Of a DNA stretch of 64,000 bases, positions 27,121 through 35,062 are shown one piece after another. The position numbers and the translations under genes were made by a program. Numbering within the stretch: position 1 is the stretch's first letter; each line of letters begins with the position of its first letter. This DNA comes from Nitrospiraceae bacterium (GTDB lineage Bacteria; Nitrospirota; Nitrospiria; Nitrospirales; Nitrospiraceae), in contig JAHBWI010000004.1 in assembly GCA_019637075.1 (NCBI GenBank), positions 372,001 to 436,000 of the forward strand, given 5' to 3'. The notes under the pieces were generated by a model, which ran no database searches, had not been told where the DNA came from, and saw only the letters and a list, made by a program, of their open reading frames with translations.

Positions 27121-28254
27121 CTACCGTCGCTCCAACGGCACGTACGGCCGGTTGTGTTCGCCCGAGTAAATCTGGTCCGGCCGATACAGCTTGTTTTCCC
27201 GCAATTGCTCCAGCCAATGGGCCAACCATCCGCTCACCCTCGCCATGGCGAACAGCGGGGTGAACAGGTCCACCTCGATTCCCATCTTGTCGTAAATGAT
27301 CCCTGAATAGAAGTCGACGTTCGGATAAATGCCCTTGTCCTGCAGTCGCTCGGCCGCAAGCTGTTCAACCGCAACGGCCACCTCATAGAGCGGCGACGTG
27401 CCGCAGACGTTGAACAACCGGACACACAACTCCTGCAACACCGTCGCGCGCGGATCTTTCACCTTGTAGACCCGGTGTCCGAATCCCATGAGCTTTTGTT
27501 TTTGATCGAGCTTCGCTTTTACGTACCCTACCGCGTTGCCGGCCGATCCGATCTCTCTCAACATGGCGACCACTTCTTCATTGGCGCCGCCGTGCAACGG
27601 TCCTTTCAGGGCCCCGATTGCGGAAGCGACCACGGTGTAGGGATCCGCGAGCGTCGAGGCCGTGACCATACCGGCAAACGTCGATGCGTTCATCGTATGC
27701 TCTGCATGAAGAATGAGGCAATCGTCGAAAATCTCGGTCCAGAGCGGATGCGGTGCCGTTTCCGTGAGCATGTACAGAAAGTTGTCGCTGAAGCCCAGGT
27801 CGTCGCGCGGCGGGATGTACTCGTCCCCATGACGCAGCCGTGCCCAGGCGGCGACGATAGTCGGAAGTTTGGCAATCAGCCGGACGGCAGACCAATAGTT
27901 GTTCTCCACGTCCTTGACGTTTCGTCCCGGATAGAACATCCCCAGGGCCGCCACAGCGGCCTGCAGGGCGTCCATCGGATGGCCATGTTCGGGCAGGCAC
28001 TTCAGCAGATCAACGATGCGAAACTTGATGCGCCGGTGGTGCGTGATGTCCTCGGTCCACTTCAACAGTTCAGCGGTCGTCGGCAGCCGCCCGAACAGCA
28101 GGAGATAGCTGGTTTCCAGGAAGGTAGATTTCGCGCACAGTTCTTCGACTCGAATGCCGCGATACTCCAAGATACCGCGGGTGCCGTCTACGTCGCTGAT
28201 GGCTGACTTCGCCGCGGGCACACCGGCAAGGCCGGGCATGAAATCGTGGGGCAT
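27121..28254 (-). CDS. gltA: Citrate synthase
   Basis: Condenses acetyl-CoA and oxaloacetate. The 377-residue protein is the short Gram-positive/archaeal-like type. Seen are the N-terminal EYRGIRVEEL, the histidine pair around LHAEHTMNAS and PLHGGANEEV, the GFGHRVYKVKDPRA signature and the C-terminal arginine region MARVSGWLAHW. Preceded by AGGAGG. A 2-methylcitrate synthase cannot be excluded from sequence alone, but no prp genes are nearby. Confidence 0.92.
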   Translation of the reverse strand: MPHDFMPGLAGVPAAKSAISDVDGTRGILEYRGIRVEELCAKSTFLETSYLLLFGRLPTTAELLKWTEDITHHRRIKFRIVDLLKCLPEHGHPMDALQAAVAALGMFYPGRNVKDVENNYWSAVRLIAKLPTIVAAWARLRHGDEYIPPRDDLGFSDNFLYMLTETAPHPLWTEIFDDCLILHAEHTMNASTFAGMVTASTLADPYTVVASAIGALKGPLHGGANEEVVAMLREIGSAGNAVGYVKAKLDQKQKLMGFGHRVYKVKDPRATVLQELCVRLFNVCGTSPLYEVAVAVEQLAAERLQDKGIYPNVDFYSGIIYDKMGIEVDLFTPLFAMARVSGWLAHWLEQLRENKLYRPDQIYSGEHNRPYVPLERR

Positions 28255-28513
28255 GGACAGTCCTCCTCTTCAGTGCCAATCGTAGCTGACCCAGCATAGC
28301 ATGAGCGGCATGGACGACTCAGCTGTCTGCTTGAATTGGTGAAGCTCGGTTGGCATACTAATGGCGCATGACCATGGAAGACCGTCGCGAGTCCAATAGG
28401 CGGGATGGCATCCTCGTCACGCTCTGCCGGGACTTTGTGAGGGGCACCGCCCCCCACGTCCATTCGATCATTCCCTCGCCACTACACATCCGGAATATTC
28501 AGGGAGGTAGCCG

Positions 28514-28897
28514 ATGCACATGCGGGCGCTCCTAGCGATGATCACTGCGACCGGCCTCTTGCCCACGCCGCTTCTGTGGGCGGAAGAAGAAGTGGTGTTG
28601 TTCGCCGTGGTGAGCGAGATACCGAAGGACAAACTGCGGGTCGCCGCAAAGGGATTACTGGATGGCGGCGTCACGGATCTGAAGCTCCTGCCCTCGGAGA
28701 CCGTGGCAGGCAATCCCGTCTGGCGCAAGCTCGAGATTTGCCATGCCCTCAAGGCCGACGGCGTCAAAACCTCGGAAGGGTTCAAGATCTCAAATGTGCG
28801 GGTGCTGGATGCCAGCATGTTGCCCATGCCGCTGCAGGGCTTTGCCGGCGATTGTCTGTTGAAGAAAGCGTTGGAACTGGCGCCGATGGCCGATTGA
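28514..28897 (+). CDS. Hypothetical exported protein
   Basis: A 127-residue product with a signal peptide (MHMRALLAMITATGLLPTPLLWA) and a mature part of about 104 residues starting EEEVVLFAVVSE. Two cysteines (in LEICHAL and AGDCLLK) could form a disulfide. GGGAGGT precedes the ATG. I do not recognise a family. The 259 bp upstream, between this gene and gltA, shows no other supported feature. Confidence 0.75.
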   Translation: MHMRALLAMITATGLLPTPLLWAEEEVVLFAVVSEIPKDKLRVAAKGLLDGGVTDLKLLPSETVAGNPVWRKLEICHALKADGVKTSEGFKISNVRVLDASMLPMPLQGFAGDCLLKKALELAPMAD

Positions 28898-28915
28898 CGC
28901 GGCATCAAGTGCCGC

Positions 28916-29293
28916 CTACTCGGAGCAGGCTGGACAGAGAGTCGGTTCCTCGTCCCGGTCGGCCTCTTCAGCCGTTAGGGGGAATAACTGTTCACAGGAC
29001 CGGCAAGGACGAATTTCGAAATAGGCCACGCCCTGTTCGTCGATATCGGTGGGCAACAACAATTCGGTTGGATCGAAGCCCAGAATGGCCCCGTCATCGA
29101 AGCGAACGACGGCCAAGCGGTCATTGAATACCTCGAACGAAGCCTCGGTCCCCTTCCGGTCAAGCACATGCCCGATCACCACGACGGGTTGCCCTTTGCG
29201 TTTCGTTCGAAGATCTTTGAGGGTGCGCCGGTCGGGAGCGGCACAGGAAAATCGTCCGGCCTGATCGCTGGTATCGGTTCCAAACAGTGGCAT
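28916..29293 (-). CDS. Hypothetical protein with C-terminal zinc ribbon
   Basis: A 125-residue soluble protein. Residues about 35-90 look like a small beta barrel (VVVIGHVLDRKG, LAVVRFDDGAILGFD), and the C-terminal 35 residues contain CRSCEQLFP and a final CPACSE, a four-cysteine ribbon likely to bind zinc. Convergent with the preceding exported protein gene, 18 bp apart. Function unknown. Confidence 0.75.
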   Translation of the reverse strand: MPLFGTDTSDQAGRFSCAAPDRRTLKDLRTKRKGQPVVVIGHVLDRKGTEASFEVFNDRLAVVRFDDGAILGFDPTELLLPTDIDEQGVAYFEIRPCRSCEQLFPLTAEEADRDEEPTLCPACSE

Positions 29294-29392
29294 GGCAGTG
29301 GTACTCTGTGGTTGTAGCTAAGACTGGTGATGTAACACAGCGCAAAAATTATCGTCAAGCCGGCCCCATACCGGTGCCTGAAAGGGATCTCG

Positions 29393-29743
29393 ATGGCAGA
29401 AATTACGATTTATCAGAAACCCACCTGTTCCACCTGTCGCGAGGCCGTCCGCTTGGTCAGGGAAAGTGGCCAACCATTCACCGCAATCAACTATTACGAG
29501 AAGCCTTTCACGAAGGCGCAACTCAAGGGACTGCTCAAGAAAGCGGGACTCTCGCCGCGGGATGTGCTGCGGACGAAAGAAGACATCTATAAGACGCTGA
29601 AACTCTCGTCCGGCACCCAGAGCGACGACGAGTTGCTCGACCTCATGATCAAGCATCCGGATCTGATTCAACGCCCGCTGGTCGTGAAAGGCGACAAAGT
29701 GATCCTGGCCCGCCCATCCGACACGGTGGAATGTCTGCTGTAA
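29393..29743 (+). CDS. ArsC/Spx-family thioredoxin-fold protein
   Basis: A 116-residue ArsC-like protein. The active-site loop is KPTCSTCREA near residues 9-18, giving a CxxC rather than the single cysteine of classical ArsC; the C-terminal cis-proline segment IQRPLVVKG is present. It could be a glutaredoxin-linked arsenate reductase or an Spx/YffB-like redox protein. No ars genes are adjacent. It is followed 24 bp later by a small membrane protein gene on the same strand. Confidence 0.88.
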   Translation: MAEITIYQKPTCSTCREAVRLVRESGQPFTAINYYEKPFTKAQLKGLLKKAGLSPRDVLRTKEDIYKTLKLSSGTQSDDELLDLMIKHPDLIQRPLVVKGDKVILARPSDTVECLL

Positions 29744-29767
29744 TCGCCGAGCAAAGGAGGAAAGTCA

Positions 29768-30010
29768 ATGGATGGTGCGAGTCAAGCTGCGCGTATCTCG
29801 CTGCTGGGGCGAATACTGGAACGGTTGAACCTTCGATTCCCGACTCTCTTCCTTCTGTTTGCGATGTTGACGGTGGCGGACCTATTGCTGCCGGATCCGA
29901 TCCCCCTGCTCGATGAGATAGGGCTGGCGCTCCTGACGTTGTTGCTGGGAATGTGGAAGCAGCGCCGCACGGGCCGCCCCACCCGCCCCTACCGCGTCCC
30001 ACCCCACTGA
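29768..30010 (+). CDS. Small membrane protein, DUF6116-like
   Basis: An 80-residue protein with a short amphipathic N-terminus (LLGRILERLNL) and two hydrophobic segments (FPTLFLLFAMLTVADLLL and LLDEIGLALLTLLLGMW), ending in a basic tail RRTGRPTRPYR. This pattern, with D-PIP-LDE between the spans, matches a family I recall as DUF6116; function unknown. AAAGGAGG precedes the ATG. Confidence 0.8.
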   Translation: MDGASQAARISLLGRILERLNLRFPTLFLLFAMLTVADLLLPDPIPLLDEIGLALLTLLLGMWKQRRTGRPTRPYRVPPH

Positions 30011-30019
30011 CCCAAGACT

Positions 30020-31345
30020 TTACTCCGTTCCGGTGCGTGGCCACGCGCCGGTTGAGGGACGTATCCGGGCTGGTCCGGTTTCGATCGCAGCCCGTTCTTG
30101 AGGGCCGCTTCGCCGCACGAGGTTCCCGCCGTCCTGCTTGGCCTGCAGCAGCGCTCCGCAGGCATTCTTCACGACCAATTCCCATCGAACGTGCAACTCG
30201 CCGGTTCCTGCCACGCCAAGACTCAGCGTCACGGGAATGGATTCCTCCGTGCCCTCCTCCGGCGTCGTATCCTTCGGCCGAACGACGATTTGGGCACGAT
30301 GTCGCAAGACGAGATCCAACGAGGACACGGCTTTTCTCATCGACTCGAGTGACACCAACGTGTCACTGGTGGTCTTGCGGGGAAACAGGACCAAGAACTG
30401 ATCCTGATTATAGAGGAAGACTTTCCCGATCCCGCTGGAATGGACCACTTTTCTCGCCGCGTGCGCCATGATCTGGTCCCCAACCCTTCGGCCGTAAAGA
30501 TTGTTGACCTGTCGCAGTTGGTCGACCTCGAGGAGCGCCACCGCGTAGGTCTGCCCCAGCCGCTGTGTGGCCTGGGCCAGGGCCTCTCGATCCGGAAGTC
30601 CCGTCAGTTCGTCACGATGGGCTGCTCGATAACTTGCGATCACCAACGTGGTCGTCACGGCTAGGGCAGCGGTCATGAGAAAGCCCCGTGGATCCCATTG
30701 CCACCGAATGCTGAAAAAGGCAAACGCTGTCGCCACGAGCGTCCAGGCAAACCCGGTCTCAAGGGGACTCCGCGATTCCATGAAGCGAAAGACCAGCAAT
30801 CCCGTCGATAGCACGAAGGCCAGAAGACCGGGCTGTGAGAGCGGCGACCACGCGGTCCAATGCGCGGGTAGAAACGCGGTATGCAGCACCGCCACAAATT
30901 CCAGTGGTGCAAGTTGTCGAAGCCCCAACACGATCGTCGCCTGAACAAGGATGCCGACGACCCACACCATGGTTCGAGTACTGCGGATGCGGTCCTTCGA
31001 GTAGATCGTCAAGCCGAGCAGGTTCAGCGGCACCAGCAGGCCGGCTGCTTGATACAACAATTCCCATGAAATGTCGGGATGTCCATCGGCACTCACCGAG
31101 CCGGTCACTCCCAAGAGCACCAGATCGGTCAGGAGCAAAATCAGCAGGGTCAAGGCCACGCGCGCACGATCGAACAGCCAGGCAAACAGCCCCGAGAAGA
31201 GCATCACGCCGAACGGCAGCAGGTGGAGGAGCGGTTGCACCCAATGGGGAAGGCCGGTGGGCCGTAGAAACGCCAGTGCGGCCAGGACCAAGATTCCACC
31301 TGGAAACATGAACGCCACAAGCGTCGTGCGAAAGGTGAGCGGCAT
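30020..31345 (-). CDS. Membrane protein with degenerate GGDEF domain
   Basis: About 441 residues: roughly eight hydrophobic segments in residues 5-245, then a GGDEF-type domain starting at the conserved DELTGLPDREAL. The catalytic loop reads LYNQDQF (about 311-317) where active diguanylate cyclases have RYGGDEF, and no upstream RxxD inhibitory site is evident. It is therefore unlikely to make c-di-GMP and may bind GTP or act as a sensory scaffold. I prefer the ATG at 31345; a GTG at 31399 is possible. The C-terminal 30 residues are Arg/Pro-rich. Confidence 0.85.
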   Translation of the reverse strand: MPLTFRTTLVAFMFPGGILVLAALAFLRPTGLPHWVQPLLHLLPFGVMLFSGLFAWLFDRARVALTLLILLLTDLVLLGVTGSVSADGHPDISWELLYQAAGLLVPLNLLGLTIYSKDRIRSTRTMVWVVGILVQATIVLGLRQLAPLEFVAVLHTAFLPAHWTAWSPLSQPGLLAFVLSTGLLVFRFMESRSPLETGFAWTLVATAFAFFSIRWQWDPRGFLMTAALAVTTTLVIASYRAAHRDELTGLPDREALAQATQRLGQTYAVALLEVDQLRQVNNLYGRRVGDQIMAHAARKVVHSSGIGKVFLYNQDQFLVLFPRKTTSDTLVSLESMRKAVSSLDLVLRHRAQIVVRPKDTTPEEGTEESIPVTLSLGVAGTGELHVRWELVVKNACGALLQAKQDGGNLVRRSGPQERAAIETGPARIRPSTGAWPRTGTE

Positions 31346-31553
31346 GATAACGCCCAGGGTTTCGGCGCGCCGGGAAAGAGTCCTTCCGACGGAGCCCACT
31401 AGGGGACTGCCAGAAGCGTACCCGGCTCACGAAGCCAGGTGACCGTCATTTCCTGCTGTGTTTACGGCCGGTTGGGAGGATGATGCGGAAGCAGGCGCAA
31501 TCCGAGGGTGCGAGACTGAATGCGCGAGCGTGCGTCTGGACGCTTTTGAACGG

Positions 31554-32765
31554 CTAGGGGTGGTCGAGGTGACCGAATCGCAACTTGCTGGTTCCCGGTT
31601 CAACCCAAACCTTCAATCGTCCATCCAAAATACTCAGGAGCGTCTCCCCCACCAATTGCCGCCGCCAACCCCGCAAGATCGGAAGGTCCGGTTCAGGGCC
31701 ATCGGCAGCGTCATGATCGACAAGCGCTTGGAGGTCGCTGGTCGTGGCAATCAAGGTCGAGGCGATGTTGTCCGCGGAAGCTCTGGCCTTCAGCACCGCC
31801 TGCATCAACTCCAGAACTCCGGTCGATTCAGGGTCCGGCTTCCGATCGCGCGGAACCTCCGGCCATTCGGATTCAGGTCTGGCCAAGGCCTGTTGCATGA
31901 CGGCTAACAAGGCTTGGCCGTTTCGCTCCACTTCCGATCCGTACATCCCTCTCATACCGCGCAGTTGGTCGAGCGTACGCGGGGTCTGTCGCGCGAGCTG
32001 CAGCAAGACTTCGTCTCGCAACACACGGCCGCGGGGCACGTTGCGTCGCCGGGCTTCGTTCTCTCGCCAGGCAGTCAGATCGCGCAAGACCGCCGCCGCC
32101 TTCGGTTTGAGGCTATCCCATCCCCGAATTCGCTGATACCGCTCTTGAGGGTCGCGCGCCTGCGAGCCGAGCGAGGTTTCGAGACGGGAAAACTCTTCGT
32201 CGACCCAGTCCAATCGACCCAGCACCGACAGTTTCTGCCGGAGATGCTGATGCACCGGGAGCAAAAATTTCACATCGTCCAATGCATACACCAATTGGTC
32301 CTGGCTCAAAGGGCGCTGGCTCCAATTCGTGAAAGTATGGGCCTTGTCCAAGCGTACCCCTTGCACCCGCTGCACGAGATTGGCATAGGCGGTTTGGGGA
32401 CCGTACCCGACCATCGCGGCCGCAATCTGCGTGTCGAAAAAGGGCTTCGGCAGCTGGCCGGCATGGTGCGCGAAGAGTTCGAGATCCTGCCGCCCGGCGT
32501 GAAGCACCTTTTCTATACTCGCCATGCAGAGCAGCGCCCAGAAGCGCGCGATGGAAGCGGTCTGTTGCACCGCCGGAAAGTCGATGACGGCCGCGAACCC
32601 GTCTGCCGCCACCTGAATGAGCTCGAGCCGAGGTATGAAATGGTCCTCGCCCATGAACTCGGTGTCGATCGCCAGGGTCGTGACGCTCTCGAGCCGGTCG
32701 CAGAGCGCGTCGAGCGACTCCGCAGATGCGATGTAGGGGAGATCTTGAGCGGGCTTGACCATCAT
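31554..32765 (-). CDS. rnd: Ribonuclease D
   Basis: A 3'-5' exoribonuclease acting in tRNA 3'-end and stable RNA maturation. The DEDDy residues are visible in LAIDTEFMGEDHF (residues about 30-42), HAGRQDLELF and YALDDVKFLLP. An HRDC domain follows (LTAWRENEARRRNVPRG). The 403-residue length is normal. Its ATG directly follows the TAA of the upstream J-domain gene, so the two are translationally coupled. Confidence 0.94.
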   Translation of the reverse strand: MMVKPAQDLPYIASAESLDALCDRLESVTTLAIDTEFMGEDHFIPRLELIQVAADGFAAVIDFPAVQQTASIARFWALLCMASIEKVLHAGRQDLELFAHHAGQLPKPFFDTQIAAAMVGYGPQTAYANLVQRVQGVRLDKAHTFTNWSQRPLSQDQLVYALDDVKFLLPVHQHLRQKLSVLGRLDWVDEEFSRLETSLGSQARDPQERYQRIRGWDSLKPKAAAVLRDLTAWRENEARRRNVPRGRVLRDEVLLQLARQTPRTLDQLRGMRGMYGSEVERNGQALLAVMQQALARPESEWPEVPRDRKPDPESTGVLELMQAVLKARASADNIASTLIATTSDLQALVDHDAADGPEPDLPILRGWRRQLVGETLLSILDGRLKVWVEPGTSKLRFGHLDHP

Positions 32766-33392
32766 TTACTCAGGCGGACGATACTCGGATCCGCGTGCAA
32801 TGGGCGGTTCGGTATTGCTCAAACTCAAATATTCTTTCAGAAACTGGTACGCTTCGAGAATACGGCGCAGTTCTGGTTCCGAGCTCCGGTCCCCGTTCCT
32901 CGCGTCGGGATGGAGTTCCTTCGCCCGCTGCCGGAACATGGTCGTCACATCGGCCAGTGCGGTACCGAACTCCAGCCCCAGGGCTTCGTAGGCATCGTGT
33001 GCCGTGCTGATCTCGCTCCTGGGGGCGCCGGGTTCACCGCCGCCCGCAGCCTTGAGAAAATCAGCGAGGTTGATTTTACGCCGACGGCGTCTGGGTCGTT
33101 CACGCACTTCACTGTCGAGTTCGTCCCAACGGTCTTCCACGAACTCCAGCCGGGATTCCAGCCGAATGGCGCCGGAGAGGTCGTGGATCTGGAGCAATTC
33201 CTCTTCAATCTGTTGGAGCGATCGCTCTACCTCGTCGAGACCTTGCTCGACGCGGAAGAAACTGTCCACCCGCTCCTGCATCATGTAGTCGACGGCAAAG
33301 TCGATGCTGTCCGCGTTTTTGGCGCGCAACATATCGATTCGCCGGCGCATGCCGCGTTGGTATTTCGACAGCCGGTTCGCGGAAAAGCCCAC
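32766..33392 (-). CDS. Protein with C-terminal J domain
   Basis: A 208-residue protein. Residues about 1-90 are helical and charged (coiled-coil-like, QIEEELLQIHDL), then a basic stretch RPRRRRRKI, then a J domain from about residue 130 (AYEALGLEFG, AKELHPDARNG with the HPD motif, ILEAYQFLKEYL). J domains stimulate the Hsp70 ATPase, so this is probably a specialised DnaK co-chaperone. Cotranscribed with rnd. The 125 bp upstream hold nothing clear. Confidence 0.85.
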   Translation of the reverse strand: MGFSANRLSKYQRGMRRRIDMLRAKNADSIDFAVDYMMQERVDSFFRVEQGLDEVERSLQQIEEELLQIHDLSGAIRLESRLEFVEDRWDELDSEVRERPRRRRRKINLADFLKAAGGGEPGAPRSEISTAHDAYEALGLEFGTALADVTTMFRQRAKELHPDARNGDRSSEPELRRILEAYQFLKEYLSLSNTEPPIARGSEYRPPE

Positions 33393-33517
33393 GGGGTCCT
33401 ATGAGAGCAACACCCGCTCAACCAGCGAGCGGGCTGGGGGCATCTTAGCACAACGCTTTGCGGCAGGATAAGGGAGTGAAAACACAGCAACGCTCGAGAC
33501 GCTGTATCTGCAGCATC

Positions 33518-34960
33518 CTAGTGCAGATCGTCGTCGATCCTTGCACGGCGGCGCGCGACGCCGGTTTCTCGAGCTGCGGCGGCAACGGCTTTGGCGACGC
33601 GGGGGACAATCTCGCGGTCGAAGAGGCTGGGAATGATGTAGTCCTCCGACAAGGCGGTGGATGGAACGCCTTCCGCGATGGCTTGGGCCGCGGCCAGCTT
33701 CATCTGCTCGTTGATTTCTCTCGCCTGCACATCGAGCGCGCCGCGGAAGATGCCAGGGTAAGCCAGTGCATTGTTGATCTGATTGGGAAAGTCGGACCGG
33801 CCGGTTGCAAAGATGCGCGAGGCCTCGTCCCCTATTTTCGGATCGATCTCCGGATCGGGATTGGCCATCGCAAACACGATGCGATCCCCGTTCATCCGTT
33901 CCAAGTCCTCCCGCACCAGCACGTTCCCCACGGACAAGCCAATGAAGACATCTGCTCCGCGCAGCGCCTCCTGGAGTGTCCCGCGAGGGCGGTGTCGCCT
34001 GATGCAGGATTGCAGATCGGTGCGGCAGGCGCGAAGTTCTTCGGCTTCCCCCATCAAGACCACGCCTTCCTTGTCGCAGCCGACGAGATGCGAGACCCCG
34101 GCTGCCAGGAGAATGCGACAGCAAGCGGTGCCAGCCGCACCGAGACCGTTCACGACGATCCGGACATCCTCCAACTTCTTGCCGACCACCTTCAGGGCGT
34201 TCATCAGTGCCGCCAGGAGGACGACAGCCGTGCCGTGCTGATCATCATGCATGACGGGAATATCGAGGGCTGCTTTCAGCGCCCGCTCGATTTCGAAACA
34301 GCGCGGAGCCGCAATATCTTCGAGGTTGATCGCGCCGAAACCCGGTGCGATGCCCGTGACGATGCGGACGATCTCCTGGGGATCCTGGGCATTGAGGCAG
34401 ATCGGCCAGGCATCGATGCCGGCGAACTCCCTGAAGATCATGACCTTCCCTTCCATCACCGGCAAGGCGGCCTGCGGGCCCAAATTGCCCAGCCCCAACA
34501 CGGCCGAGCCGTCGGTCACCACAGCTACGGAGTTGTTCTTGATGGTGAAGGCGTAGGCTTTGGATGGATCTTTCGCAATGGCCTGGCAGACGCGGCCGAC
34601 CCCCGGTGTGTAGACCATCGACAGCACGTTTCTGGTCGTCACGGGGACCTTGCTTTGCACACGGATTTTGCCCCCGAGATGGAGCAGGAAAATGCGGTCC
34701 GATGCGGAGAGCACGTTGACCTCCGGCAGACTTTCCAGCCGCGCGAGCACCCGCTCGCCGTGCGCTTCGTTCTGCACGTCGAACGTGACGTCGCGGATCA
34801 TCCGCTCGGCATTGGCCGATACGATATCCACGGCACCGAGGTTGGCGCCTTCCTCAGCCAACGTCGAGGCCACTTTGGCAAAAATTCCGGGCTTGTTCAG
34901 GAGGGCGAGACGGACAGTCAGGCGGTAATTGGAGTAGGGACCGATATCATCCGTCGTCAC
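33518..34960 (-). CDS. NAD(P)-dependent malic enzyme with N-terminal ACT domain
   Basis: Oxidatively decarboxylates malate to pyruvate. The first 80 residues or so form an ACT-like regulatory domain (YRLTVRLALLNKPGIFAKVAS). The catalytic part shows VYTPGVGRVCQAI, TDGSAVLGLGNLG, the metal-binding AGIDAWPICL and NLEDIAAPRCFEIE, then the Rossmann loop NGLGAAGTACCR, and ANPDPEIDP. The 480-residue length fits ACT-fused bacterial enzymes. GTG start. An amino-acid or nucleotide effector is likely but unidentified. Confidence 0.93.
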   Translation of the reverse strand: MTTDDIGPYSNYRLTVRLALLNKPGIFAKVASTLAEEGANLGAVDIVSANAERMIRDVTFDVQNEAHGERVLARLESLPEVNVLSASDRIFLLHLGGKIRVQSKVPVTTRNVLSMVYTPGVGRVCQAIAKDPSKAYAFTIKNNSVAVVTDGSAVLGLGNLGPQAALPVMEGKVMIFREFAGIDAWPICLNAQDPQEIVRIVTGIAPGFGAINLEDIAAPRCFEIERALKAALDIPVMHDDQHGTAVVLLAALMNALKVVGKKLEDVRIVVNGLGAAGTACCRILLAAGVSHLVGCDKEGVVLMGEAEELRACRTDLQSCIRRHRPRGTLQEALRGADVFIGLSVGNVLVREDLERMNGDRIVFAMANPDPEIDPKIGDEASRIFATGRSDFPNQINNALAYPGIFRGALDVQAREINEQMKLAAAQAIAEGVPSTALSEDYIIPSLFDREIVPRVAKAVAAAARETGVARRRARIDDDLH

Positions 34961-35062
34961 GATGACTCTCTCACGGTGCGCGGAAAGGTCACCATTAAGT
35001 GTAGCACATGATCAACGGTGGAACCCGCTTGCGGTACCGAGGTCGGCGCTCAAGGGCATCTG

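Noticed and set aside
28368-28536. Short plus-strand frame between gltA and the exported protein
   Set aside because: It runs into the coding start of the gene at 28514 in another frame, has no ribosome binding site and no recognisable composition.
28468-28908. Minus-strand open frame over the exported protein at 28514
   Set aside because: The plus-strand frame has a ribosome binding site and signal peptide; the minus frame is Ser/Arg-rich without a start signal.
31554-33404. Long plus-strand frame over rnd and the J-domain gene
   Set aside because: Antisense of two recognisable genes; no ribosome binding site or domain.
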